From UBA349 sp964444115 (GTDB lineage: Archaea; Methanobacteriota; Methanobacteria; Methanobacteriales; Methanobacteriaceae), in NCBI GenBank assembly GCA_964444115.1, contig CAYUFT010000001.1, forward strand, positions 1-64,000: a DNA stretch of 64,000 nt, in the 5' to 3' direction. Shown here in pieces: positions 27,793 to 37,137 of this stretch. The position numbers and the translations under genes are program-made. The notes below the pieces were generated by a model, which was given only the letters and a program-made list of their open reading frames with translations, was not told the origin of the DNA and made no database searches. Positions within the stretch are counted from its first letter, which is position 1; each line of letters starts with the position of its first letter.

Positions 27793-28681
27793 TTAATAAA
27801 ACGTCCTTTTCTACGAGATTTACCATTTCTGGAATTTTATCCAGAGATCGTTCTATATTTAATTGTTTTATAGAAACATTATTAACAATTTTTCCATATT
27901 CTTCTAAATTAGTGGCCTGATCTGAATTTTGAAATATGTTAGCACAGTATGAGTTCCTAATAAGTTCAATAAGTGCTTCTTGAGATCTTAATTCTTCTAA
28001 ATATGTTTTTTCCTTATTTTCTATGACATAGATATGTTTTAGAGAAACAACTTGGTTACAAAAATCATCCACTAAATAGGATCTTTTACGGGATTCCGGG
28101 TGAATTGGAAATGATTCTATTGATTTATCAAATATTTCCATACTCTCGGGCCATAATTTGATTCTGGGCAAACCAGGATAAACCACGGGAACGCTATCTT
28201 TAAATTCTATACTTAAAATATCGTCGGCAATTAAGGGATAATCACTATCAATAAAAGAAAAGGTGGTGGTTGATTTACCAGCACCATTGTGGCCCATGAA
28301 AGCCACAGCACCATCATTCATATTCACCGCACTGGCGTGAAGTACCAGTCTACCTCGCTGATGCAATAGTATTCCCAGGGCCGGGCCTAAAATTAATGCT
28401 CTAAGGAACGTTTCAGCTATACCAGTTAGTGAATTTACAATGATTTCTTTCCCTTGGCTTATCTGACAGATATCTATATTATTCCATTCTAAGTAAATGG
28501 AATCATCTGTTAACATGTAATGGCTGGCAATTCTAAAAACACCTTCTGATATGATTTCTTGGGATGAATAATCAAAGTCACCATATTTTATTAGAATATC
28601 TGAATCATCTGAGCTTTTCAATAGCTCAGGAAATATAATTTCTGATTTTATGTTTAGGCCATGGGCAGTGTAGGTGGGCAT
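27770..28681 (-). CDS. HPr-kinase-like protein, copy 1
   Basis: A 303-residue protein with the P-loop FMGHNGAGKSTTT (128-140) and the HprK motif PLIADDILSIE (149-159). It lacks the N-terminal HPr-recognition domain of true HprK/P. HPr itself is not expected in a methanogen. Kinase homologues of this form are found in lasso-peptide loci, where one phosphorylates the precursor. It overlaps the ABC exporter start and is a paralogue of 34239-35141 with the same domain spacing (P-loop at residue 130 in both). Confidence 0.78.
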   Translation of the reverse strand: MPTYTAHGLNIKSEIIFPELLKSSDDSDILIKYGDFDYSSQEIISEGVFRIASHYMLTDDSIYLEWNNIDICQISQGKEIIVNSLTGIAETFLRALILGPALGILLHQRGRLVLHASAVNMNDGAVAFMGHNGAGKSTTTFSFIDSDYPLIADDILSIEFKDSVPVVYPGLPRIKLWPESMEIFDKSIESFPIHPESRKRSYLVDDFCNQVVSLKHIYVIENKEKTYLEELRSQEALIELIRNSYCANIFQNSDQATNLEEYGKIVNNVSIKQLNIERSLDKIPEMVNLVEKDVLLNERKNYG

Positions 28682-29106
28682 AAGTTATCACTTATTGTAT
28701 AATATGAAAATTACAGTATAATTTGAGCATTTAATTATCGCTTAAATATATTATTAAATAATTGGTCTTCATTAAATATAGAAATATCCTATTCATATCA
28801 CTTATTCTTTGTTCTATTTGTCACAAAAATAAGCACTTTGTAAATTAGTTTAGTAGATGTAATTTTGGCCTCAAGATTAAAATGATATTAAACCTTATTT
28901 TTACTTAATTTAAGTTTATTAATGTTATTTTTATTAAATTAGGATTTTAATGATTTCAATGTATATAATTGTCAATTATATCAATTATTTAATGGTTGCT
29001 TGGGCCTAATTATTAATCTCAAAATGCACTTTTTCTAAGGTTTTATGATCCCAATCGATATAGTTATATGCTTGTTTTACGTAATTATTGATTATAGAAA
29101 ATATGC
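28682..29106. other. Intergenic region between HprK-like and adhesin genes
   Basis: AT-rich, no credible coding frame. It carries divergent promoters; a half-site TTTGTCACAAAAA at about 28817-28829 resembles the operators found closer to the adhesin. Confidence 0.4.
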
Positions 29107-29165
29107 TTGTGAAATTTCTCACAAAAATTTTTAATTAGTATATATGCTTGTGACAATAGTCACAA
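29107..29165. promoter_or_regulatory. Two perfect TGTGA-N6-TCACA operators
   Basis: Palindromes TTGTGA-AATTTC-TCACAA (29107-29124) and TTGTGAC-AATA-GTCACAA (29148-29165) lie 41 bp apart, about four helical turns, both preceded by TATGC. They sit 68-126 bp upstream of the adhesin ATG, near where a TATA box and BRE would be. The consensus equals that of bacterial CRP-family sites, but the archaeal binding protein is unknown. Confidence 0.7.
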
Positions 29166-29232
29166 AAGAGATTTTAAATTTAATCATGTTCAAACTTTAT
29201 TTAAAAAGGGAAAAATTGGGGTGTAAATAAGG

Positions 29233-32200
29233 ATGAAAAAAACTAACTTAATTGTCATGGCAATGCTTTTAATGGGCCTTGCTTTCTTTGTTAACATGGA
29301 TACGGCTTCAGCTGCATCATCTATCTATGTAAATGTTACCTCTGGTAATGATGCATGGAATGGTCAGAGCCAAAATTACACGGGTGGTACGAATGGGCCT
29401 AAAAAAACCATCAGTGGTGGAGTTACCGTAGTAGATGCCAATGGAACCGTTAATTTAGCTAATGGTATATACACTGGTAACGGTAATAATGGAATCACCA
29501 TTGGTAAAAATGTGACCATTAAAGGCCAAAGCAAAGACGGGACTATTATCAATGGATCTAATAATGCTAAAATATTCACCATATCCAATGGGTTTGATGT
29601 TAAGCTTCTAAATTTAACTATTACCAATGCCCAATCAAATGATGGTGGTGCTATCACTAATAATGGTAAGCTTACCATAAATAATTCCGTTATAAAAAAT
29701 AACCGTGCCACTGGAAAGGGTTCAAATTATGGTGGTGCGATTTATAGTACTAATACTGGTACTTTGACTATTATTAATAGTACATTTAGTAATAACCTCG
29801 CTGATACTAATGGTGGTGCTATTTATGCTGAGGGTAATGTGAATATAATCGGGAGTACTTTCTCAAGCAACGATGCAACTCAAAATGGTGGGGATATATA
29901 CTCATTAAATGTTTTAAATGTTACCGGTAGCAGTTTTAGTGGCAGTACAGCCAGTAGTTATGGTGGTGCGATTTATAATAGTGGTACTTTAGGTGTCACA
30001 AGCAGTAGTTTCAGTCGTAGCACTGCTGGTGCTGATGGTGGTGCGATTTATAATACTGGTACTGCTACTATTGCAAGTAGTACTTTAGCAAATAATGTTG
30101 CCTCTGCTTATTATGGTGGTGCGATTTACAATGGTGGTAATCTGATTGTAAGTAGCAGCAACTTTACCAATAACACTGGTTACGATGGTGGAGCAATCTC
30201 TCACGGAACCACTGGAATAATACCTTCTGGTACTTTAACTATCTCTGATAGTAATTTCATACGAAATCATGCAACTTCAGCTGGTGGGGCTATATGGACT
30301 CATGGTACTTCAACTATAGCCAACAGCATTTTTACTAATAATACTGCAGATACTTCTGGTAATTGGGGATCTGGTCAAGGTGACGGTGGTGCAATTCGGA
30401 ACTGGGGTAACATGAATTTAACCCAGAGCATTTTCACCAATAATACAGCCACAGTAAGTGGAGATGCAATTTCTAATTACCAAGGTATCCTCAATGCTAC
30501 TTTCAATGAATTCATATCAAATGGGGATAATGATATAAATGTTGAAAATAACGGAGCAACTTCATCTGTAATTGCAAATAACAACTGGTGGGGAACTAAT
30601 TCTGGTCCAGCACCATCAAGATTCACTGCTGCTTGGGGGGCCACGGCAACTGCTAGCTCATGGTTAACCCTATCAATTTCTGCACCAACCCATGTATTCA
30701 CGGGTTCTAATTCAACCATACTCGTGTTCTTAACCTATAATTCAAATGGGACCAACACTTCATCCACAGGGACTGTTCCTGATGGAACAATGATTACTTT
30801 AACCAGTTCTTTAGGTTCTATAACTTCTAGTGCTTCTACCATTAATGGTACGGCAACAGTAACTTTCAATGCAGGAATAATTCCTGGATTGGCCACAATT
30901 TATGCCACGGTTAATGGATACACAGGTAATGCTACAATTAACATAGTTTCATTAGCTAACCTAGAAATTAACCAGACCGTAAATACACCAGTTAATGTAG
31001 GGGACAAAGTAACATTTCTGGTCACAGTTACCAATAACGGACCAAATACGGCTACGAATATAAATATACGGGACATTATTCCTGCAGGATTAACTGGAGT
31101 AGTTGTTACACCTTCTGTAGGAACATACAACTCCGCCACTGGAATATGGACTATAACCAGTTTAACCAATGGATCCAGTGCAGTTTTAAATATAACTGGA
31201 ACTGCTTCTACTGCAATGGCTGGAAAAATTACTAATAATACGGCTACTGAAATTAGTCAAACACAAAACACTACTCAATTACCATCATCTACCCAAGGAG
31301 TTTACACTAATCTTCTCAATGAAGCATTTGTTTCTCCAAATGGTAATGATACTACTGGTGATGGAACAGAAGCCCATCCTTTTAAAACTATAGCTACGGC
31401 CATAGCAGTTGTAAATTCGGGCGGGACTATTCGAATTAAAAATGGTACTTACAACGAGCACGATATAACCATTAGTAAGAATGTTAATATTGTGGGTGAC
31501 GGTGCAAACTCAACTATAATAAATGGTCAGCAACTCGGTAGATTATTTAACATAACCAGTGGTTCAACAGTCAGCATTTCTGGCTTAACCCTGGCCAATG
31601 GTAGTGTTACTGGTAATGGTGGGGCCATTAGTAATGCTGGTAATTTAACTATTACTGGAACTAACTTACTGAATAATACAGCATCCGGTACTGGGGGAAC
31701 TATATACAATACTGGAAATCTGGCAATGCACTTCAACAAGATTTTAGCTAATGGGACAGTTATTGCTAGCCCAAGTGGTTCAGTAGATGCTACCCTAAAT
31801 TGGTGGGTATCTAATACCAGCCCTAGTGTTAGAGTATCCGGAAATGTGGATGTCAGCACATGGTTAGTTTTAACTATATCTGCATCACCTACTACTCTTC
31901 AAACCGGACAGGTCAGTTTAATTACAGCAGACTTACAACATGATAACAATGGTGTTTATCATAATCCTGTGGTAGGCCATGTGCCTGATGGAATAATAAT
32001 CACTTTCAGCAGTACTTTAGGTACAGTAAGTTCAACTGCTGGTGTCGTAGTTAATGGTATTACTACAACCAACTTCACTGCAACTTCTCACTCAGGTGTT
32101 GCTGTAGTAAATGCTAGTGGTAGTCCAAATGTAAGTACTGATCTGGACATTTTAGGTGAAGATATTCATGTCTCACCTACTGGTAGTGACATTACTGGTG

Positions 32201-33981
32201 ATGGTACTGTAGGTAATCCTTATGCTACTATTGCTAAAGCAGTTCAAATGACCTTACCTGATGGAACTCTTCATATTATGCCTGGAACTTTTACTGGTGT
32301 TGGTAATTTTAATGTGAACCTTGATAAAAATATAAATATTATTGGTTCTGGGGCTACTTCTACGGTTATTGATGCGGTGTATCAAGGCAGGATATTTAAT
32401 ATAACTAGTGGTTCTACGGTTAGTATTTCTGATTTGACTTTAACTAATGGTTATTTTGATGGTGATGGTGGGGCCATTAGTAATGCAGGTAATTTGACCG
32501 TTACTGGATGTAATTTGTTGAATAATATTGCCACAGGTACTGGGGGGACTATATACAATACGGGTAATGCAGTTGTTAACTTCAATAGGATTTTAGGTGA
32601 AGGAACAATTATTTCTAGTCCAAGTGGTTCAGTGAATGCTATTAATAATTGGTGGGGTAGTAATGCTGATCCGAGTAGTAAAGTTTCTGGTAATTTGGAT
32701 GTTAATCGTTGGTTGGTCTTGAATATTAATGCAAATAAAACACGTATTTATGTAGGTAATGATTCTAATATTGCTGTTGATTTAACACATAATAATCTGG
32801 GTGAAGATACTAATAGTCAGGGGCATGTTCCTAATGGAATAATAGTAGATTTTACTAGCTCATTAGGGATATTAAACCCATCAACTATTATCTTGATGAA
32901 TGGTGTTGGAACTTCAATATTCACAGCAGGTTATAATCCGGGTATTGCTATTATTACATTAAATATTGATGATTATTCAACTTCTACAGACATTACCATT
33001 GACAGTGTTGTTAATGTTACTGTGGATACTTATGCTTATTCTAAGTATACTGATTGGAATTATAATGTGGTGGTTCCTTTTATTTTGTCTGTGAAGAATA
33101 ATGGTGCTGCTGATGTTAATGGTGTTGTTGTACGGACGCAGCTTCCGGCTGGTGTCGAGTTTCTTTCAGCTAATCTTAGGAGTGGAACATCGTTTAATTA
33201 TGATCCTGATACTCGGATTTTGACTTGGGTTATTGATAGGTTGCCAGGTAATGTTTTATCAGTTTTTGAATATACGGTTATAAATAGAATGACTGGAAGG
33301 GTTAATATAACTTCTACAGCTCAGGTTGGTACATTTTCACAGTCTGTGAATTGGACGGTGAATACGCCTAATTATACTGATGTTGAAATTACTCAGAATG
33401 CTAGTAATTACAATCCTGTAATTGGTGAGGTAATTGATTTGGTGATTAAAGCTTATAATCATGGGCCTAGTAGTACTACTATTACTATTGCTGATGTGTT
33501 ATCTGGTTTAACTATTATTTCAGCAACTCCTAGCAAAGGAAGTTTTAGTAATTCCACTGGGTTATGGACTGTGGGATCGTTAGCTAATGGTGAAATAGCA
33601 ACATTAACTTTAAAAGTGAATGTTGATGCATATTCTGCTATTAGTAGTGCTTACAGGAGAACCTCAAACACTTTTGACACTAATACAACCAACAACGGAC
33701 AAACAATAACCTTTGGCGGTTTTGTACCGGAGGTTAATGTTACTGTGGATACTTATGCTTATTCTAAGTATACTGATTGGAATTATANNNNNNNNNNNNN
33801 NNNNNNNNNNNNNNNNNNNNNNNNNNNNNNNNNNNNNNNNNNNNNNNNNNNNNNNNNNNNNNNNNNNNNNNNNNNNNNNNNNNNNNNCAGGAGAACCTCA
33901 AACACTTTTGACACTAATACAACCAACAACGGACAAACAATATATTTGAGAGTAGAAGACCCAATAATTATAGTGGGATAA
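29233..33981 (+). CDS. Large beta-helix/DUF11 adhesin-like surface protein with internal assembly gap
   Basis: About 1,580 residues as assembled, with a signal peptide ending near TASAAS. The first ~420 residues are beta-helix repeats (GGAIYN-G-LT-SSSFSNN type), ending in NNWWGTNSGP. Then come a Big-like domain and a DUF11 domain, two further short beta-helix plus Big-like units (around 31.3-31.9 and 32.1-32.9 kb), and repeated 241-residue C-terminal units. The last repeat is broken by 100 N. The protein ends without the hydrophobic anchor seen in the related surface proteins, so the true C-terminus may be lost or different. SD GGGGTG is 8 bases upstream of ATG. Expression is probably controlled by the upstream palindromes. 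Confidence 0.82.
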   Translation: MKKTNLIVMAMLLMGLAFFVNMDTASAASSIYVNVTSGNDAWNGQSQNYTGGTNGPKKTISGGVTVVDANGTVNLANGIYTGNGNNGITIGKNVTIKGQSKDGTIINGSNNAKIFTISNGFDVKLLNLTITNAQSNDGGAITNNGKLTINNSVIKNNRATGKGSNYGGAIYSTNTGTLTIINSTFSNNLADTNGGAIYAEGNVNIIGSTFSSNDATQNGGDIYSLNVLNVTGSSFSGSTASSYGGAIYNSGTLGVTSSSFSRSTAGADGGAIYNTGTATIASSTLANNVASAYYGGAIYNGGNLIVSSSNFTNNTGYDGGAISHGTTGIIPSGTLTISDSNFIRNHATSAGGAIWTHGTSTIANSIFTNNTADTSGNWGSGQGDGGAIRNWGNMNLTQSIFTNNTATVSGDAISNYQGILNATFNEFISNGDNDINVENNGATSSVIANNNWWGTNSGPAPSRFTAAWGATATASSWLTLSISAPTHVFTGSNSTILVFLTYNSNGTNTSSTGTVPDGTMITLTSSLGSITSSASTINGTATVTFNAGIIPGLATIYATVNGYTGNATINIVSLANLEINQTVNTPVNVGDKVTFLVTVTNNGPNTATNINIRDIIPAGLTGVVVTPSVGTYNSATGIWTITSLTNGSSAVLNITGTASTAMAGKITNNTATEISQTQNTTQLPSSTQGVYTNLLNEAFVSPNGNDTTGDGTEAHPFKTIATAIAVVNSGGTIRIKNGTYNEHDITISKNVNIVGDGANSTIINGQQLGRLFNITSGSTVSISGLTLANGSVTGNGGAISNAGNLTITGTNLLNNTASGTGGTIYNTGNLAMHFNKILANGTVIASPSGSVDATLNWWVSNTSPSVRVSGNVDVSTWLVLTISASPTTLQTGQVSLITADLQHDNNGVYHNPVVGHVPDGIIITFSSTLGTVSSTAGVVVNGITTTNFTATSHSGVAVVNASGSPNVSTDLDILGEDIHVSPTGSDITGDGTVGNPYATIAKAVQMTLPDGTLHIMPGTFTGVGNFNVNLDKNINIIGSGATSTVIDAVYQGRIFNITSGSTVSISDLTLTNGYFDGDGGAISNAGNLTVTGCNLLNNIATGTGGTIYNTGNAVVNFNRILGEGTIISSPSGSVNAINNWWGSNADPSSKVSGNLDVNRWLVLNINANKTRIYVGNDSNIAVDLTHNNLGEDTNSQGHVPNGIIVDFTSSLGILNPSTIILMNGVGTSIFTAGYNPGIAIITLNIDDYSTSTDITIDSVVNVTVDTYAYSKYTDWNYNVVVPFILSVKNNGAADVNGVVVRTQLPAGVEFLSANLRSGTSFNYDPDTRILTWVIDRLPGNVLSVFEYTVINRMTGRVNITSTAQVGTFSQSVNWTVNTPNYTDVEITQNASNYNPVIGEVIDLVIKAYNHGPSSTTITIADVLSGLTIISATPSKGSFSNSTGLWTVGSLANGEIATLTLKVNVDAYSAISSAYRRTSNTFDTNTTNNGQTITFGGFVPEVNVTVDTYAYSKYTDWNYXXXXXXXXXXXXXXXXXXXXXXXXXXXXXXXXXXRRTSNTFDTNTTNNGQTIYLRVEDPIIIVG
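33010..33941 (+). repeat. 723-bp tandem repeat, second copy collapsed across the gap
   Basis: GTTAATGTTACTGTGGATAC occurs at 33010 and again at 33733, 723 bp (241 codons) later. CAGGAGAACCTCAAACAC occurs at 33654 and at 33888, on the far side of the gap. The second unit is therefore present but unresolved. Confidence 0.9.
33788..33887. other. Assembly gap, 100 N
   Basis: Exactly 100 unknown bases lie between two parts of the same repeat. Aligning with the complete first copy predicts 589 missing bases if one unit is missing, or 589 plus a multiple of 723. Confidence 0.95.
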
Positions 33982-34108
33982 AAACCACTATTAATTTCAC
34001 TTATTTATTTAACTATCAAAATACAAATGGAAAAGTAATTATTTATGAACATTATTAAATAAATCTTGAATCTATTATTGGGGTTAATTAATTATTGAGG
34101 TTATATAA

Positions 34109-34231
34109 ATGAAAAATCAGAAAGAAAAATCATTATATGAAAAACCAGTATTATCTACACACGATTCTGTTAAAAAAATAACCAAAGCAGTCTCGGTCGG
34201 TTCAACAGATGGTGAGTTTGGTCATTTTTAA
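34109..34231 (+). CDS. Candidate lasso-peptide precursor
   Basis: A 40-codon gene too short for standard gene callers. It has ATG at 34109 with GAGGT at 34097-34101. The leader holds Y10-x2-P13-x-L15 followed at the right distance by T25, that is YEKPVLSTHDSVKKIT. This fits the lasso leader pattern YxxPxLxxxGxxxxxT with Asp in place of the usual Gly. Thr at -2 predicts cleavage after Lys26 and a core AVSVGSTDGEFGHF. Ala1 and Asp8 give an eight-residue macrolactam ring and a six-residue tail. Seven bases separate its stop from the next gene, an HprK-like kinase; the cyclase gene is convergent. The call rests on pattern and context; no characterised archaeal homologue is known to me. Confidence 0.82.
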   Translation: MKNQKEKSLYEKPVLSTHDSVKKITKAVSVGSTDGEFGHF

Positions 34232-34238
34232 TGATTAG

Positions 34239-35141
34239 ATGAATATGAAATATTATTATGCTCATGGATTAGGCATACTTTCAGAAATAAATTTTCCAGA
34301 GTTTATCACAGCGAAAACTAATATTGATTTGATCATTAAATTTGGTGAAATCGATTCTAATTTAGGAGATTTTACGGATTATAATTTAAGTGAAATGGCT
34401 AAGGCAAGAGTAGATTCAAATAAAACATATCTTATTTGGAATGATCTTTTAATATGTTGTATTAATCATCAAAAAATCATAATAAATCCTAAAACTAAAT
34501 TAGAAGAAGATTTTCTCAGGTTATTAATTTTAAGTTATGCATTTGCTATTTTTTTACACAAAAGAGGAAAATTAGTACTACATGCAAATGCAATAAATAT
34601 GTTTGGAAGTGCAGTTGTATTTTTAGGTGGTAGTGGTGAAGGTAAATCCACTACTTCTTTAATTTTCAATAAAAAAGGACATGGCTTATTATCTGATGAT
34701 GTTTTAAGTATTGATGTAAATAATCATTTTCCTAGGGTATATGCTGGTTTTCCAAGATTAAAGATTTCACCTGATGTTATTAAGAATTTAAATGAGGATA
34801 CAAAACTAATTCCAAGGGTTAGTATTAATTCAAAAAAACTTTCTTACGATGTTAGAGATAATTTTCATGATAGTTCTTTACCTCTTAGGTCTATTTATTT
34901 AATTGAAAGATCTAATGAAACTAAAATAGAAAATTTGGGTCTTCAAGAAGGTTTAATGGAGCTTATTAAAAGTTCTTATTGTTACAAAATATTTAATAGT
35001 TTTGAATTAAATGAAAATTTAAAACAATGCACAGAAATTTTAAATAAAGTAAATTTAAAACGTTTATGTATTAAAAATTCTATTGATGACTTAGAAATGG
35101 TTGTTAAAATAATAGAAAATGATCTGGAAATTATCAAATAA
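34239..35141 (+). CDS. HPr-kinase-like protein, copy 2, adjacent to the precursor
   Basis: A 300-residue paralogue of 27770-28681, starting 7 bases after the precursor stop, so probably translationally coupled. P-loop FLGGSGEGKSTTS (128-140) and HprK-type motif GLLSDDVLSID (149-159) are present. In lasso loci such as paeninodin, an HprK-like enzyme phosphorylates the precursor at its C-terminal Ser. The present core ends in Phe, so if it modifies the precursor the target would have to be another residue (Ser3, Ser6 or Thr7), or the protein has another role. Confidence 0.78.
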   Translation: MNMKYYYAHGLGILSEINFPEFITAKTNIDLIIKFGEIDSNLGDFTDYNLSEMAKARVDSNKTYLIWNDLLICCINHQKIIINPKTKLEEDFLRLLILSYAFAIFLHKRGKLVLHANAINMFGSAVVFLGGSGEGKSTTSLIFNKKGHGLLSDDVLSIDVNNHFPRVYAGFPRLKISPDVIKNLNEDTKLIPRVSINSKKLSYDVRDNFHDSSLPLRSIYLIERSNETKIENLGLQEGLMELIKSSYCYKIFNSFELNENLKQCTEILNKVNLKRLCIKNSIDDLEMVVKIIENDLEIIK

Positions 35142-35159
35142 TTAAATTTTTAAATTTAA

Positions 35160-37055
35160 TTAATCATCATTAGAATTATTATTTTTATATATTTTATTTA
35201 ACCATATGGCTAAAGAAATTACTCCAAATATTTTGAATGCACTACCTCCTTTATTTGAAGCATATTTAATATAGTGTTTACGAACTGCGTTCAGGTTTAC
35301 ATAATCTTCTATTAGATGACTTTGGGGGTATAATAATTTTTCAATTAGATTTTTTTCATATAATAAAAAATTTTTCCTGAAATTTGGACCTAAGTTTGTT
35401 TTGTCTGGACGCCATTGATTTTCGTGAGGAAGTATATTTTCCATCGCTCGACGCATTATAATCCTGTCCCACCCATCATTTAGTTTTTGTTCAAGGGGTA
35501 ATGCTAAACAGAATTCAATAAGTCTTTTATCAAAAAATGGATATCTTGCTTCTAAACATGATGCACCGGCACTTTTATCCACTATTTCTAAAACGTATTG
35601 CATTTGACCTGAATTAAGTCTAGAATAATGATAAGATTTGGATGATCTTGCTAATCGATCTTTATTTTCCTCTAGAATCTTAAATCTTTCTTTAATATTT
35701 GTTTCTTTAGCTAAATTTTTATTTAACAGATCGAAATTTTCTATGAATAATTCTGTATTAATTGGGGATATTCTTACTAATTCAATAATGAATTTAGGTG
35801 TAAAAGGATAAATAAAAGATTTTAAAAGAATTTTAAATTTACTTCTTTTGATGCGTTTGGATCTTTTATATAATTCACGAAGTCCTTTAATCCAATGCAT
35901 TGATTTAAAATAATCTATTTCAAATCTTTGTCCGTGAGATACAGTAGTATCCCCATCTAAACCTTCTAAAATTACTCTAACTCCAGCTTTTTGAGCCATT
36001 TTATGAATATGCCAATGAAAATAGAAATTAACAGTCCAAAATGGTTCTTCTAAATGCCAAAAAACATCATCTTTTTGGGATAATGGGCTTAATTTATCTG
36101 CCTCAACAAAATAAGGTTTCAATTCACCAGTTTCTAGGACTTTATTTATATAATACTTTTCATCACATTCAATAGTATTATCAAAAGTTGCTGAAAAAGT
36201 TCTTAACTGAGTCTCATTCTTTTCTAATAATATTTTTCTTGAGGTACATACAATAGATGATGAGTCTAAACCTCCACTTAACATAGATCCTAAGTTAAAT
36301 GTACTACGCAAACGACATCGCACAGCTTCTTCGAATATTTTTAAAAACGCATTAGCATATTCTTCATCAGAATTCATTTTAATTTCTTTATTAATGTTTA
36401 ACTTCCAATAATCTGATTTGATATCTTTTTTAATATCAATCATTATTCTATGGGCTGGAGGCAAACGTAAAATATTCCTATAAAATGTAAGTTCCTTATC
36501 TTCTAACAAAAGACCTAAATAATCTGCAATTTTTACTATGTTTAATTTATTCGTAACCTCAGATATGGATAATAATGCTCTAATTTCTGTTGAAAAGAAA
36601 AACCCAGAAGCACTTAAATAATAGTAAAAAGGCTTAACACCCATGTGGTCCCGGGCACAGAATAACTTTTCCTGGGCCTTGTCCCAGATAGCAAAGGCAA
36701 AGTCTCCCAGTAACTTGTCTGGACAATCTTCTCCCCACTCCTGGTAGGCCTTTAAAATAAAATAACTATCAGAAACATCTTCCTCATCTTTAAGGCCTAA
36801 TTCTTTAGATAATTCGTCCCTATTATCAATACGAGCATCGGCCGTAATTATCAGGCCATTTTCTTCAAAGGGCAGCTTTTCATGTAATGATTCTTGGGTG
36901 GTCCACAGCATCTGGTGGCCTAATCCCACGGGCCCATCACACCAAATAGCTGAGCCATCAGGGCCTCTATGAGATAATTTTTCATTCATTTTCTTCATGA
37001 GTTCAGGATCTACATTCTTTCCATTTCTCATGAATATTCCGGTAATGGCGCTCAT
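35160..37055 (-). CDS. Asparagine-synthetase-like lasso cyclase (McjC-type)
   Basis: A 631-residue AsnB homologue. The N-terminal glutaminase-type domain begins MSAITGIF; Ser replaces the catalytic Cys2, so no glutamine hydrolysis is expected. The ATP-pyrophosphatase motif SGGLDSS lies at 260-266, with a second conserved region EGLDGDTTVSHG. This fits an enzyme that adenylates the Asp/Glu side chain and closes the lasso ring. It is convergent with the HprK-like gene, with 18 bp between. A housekeeping AsnB would keep Cys2. An asparagine synthetase using ammonia is the alternative. Confidence 0.82.
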   Translation of the reverse strand: MSAITGIFMRNGKNVDPELMKKMNEKLSHRGPDGSAIWCDGPVGLGHQMLWTTQESLHEKLPFEENGLIITADARIDNRDELSKELGLKDEEDVSDSYFILKAYQEWGEDCPDKLLGDFAFAIWDKAQEKLFCARDHMGVKPFYYYLSASGFFFSTEIRALLSISEVTNKLNIVKIADYLGLLLEDKELTFYRNILRLPPAHRIMIDIKKDIKSDYWKLNINKEIKMNSDEEYANAFLKIFEEAVRCRLRSTFNLGSMLSGGLDSSSIVCTSRKILLEKNETQLRTFSATFDNTIECDEKYYINKVLETGELKPYFVEADKLSPLSQKDDVFWHLEEPFWTVNFYFHWHIHKMAQKAGVRVILEGLDGDTTVSHGQRFEIDYFKSMHWIKGLRELYKRSKRIKRSKFKILLKSFIYPFTPKFIIELVRISPINTELFIENFDLLNKNLAKETNIKERFKILEENKDRLARSSKSYHYSRLNSGQMQYVLEIVDKSAGASCLEARYPFFDKRLIEFCLALPLEQKLNDGWDRIIMRRAMENILPHENQWRPDKTNLGPNFRKNFLLYEKNLIEKLLYPQSHLIEDYVNLNAVRKHYIKYASNKGGSAFKIFGVISLAIWLNKIYKNNNSNDD

Positions 37056-37137
37056 GGTTTCACTTTTATAGGCCCTTAAAAATGTATTTAGATTATAATT
37101 GATTATTAGGATGGTATCTGTTATAAAATTATTTCAT

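Noticed and set aside
28682..29232. A second lasso precursor upstream of the first HprK-like gene
   Set aside because: Read on both strands; no YxxP leader followed by a Thr and acidic core was found here, nor around 24.3, 37.1 or 43.9-44.5 kb.
35160..37055. Housekeeping asparagine synthetase
   Set aside because: Catalytic Cys2 is replaced by Ser and the neighbours are lasso-type genes.
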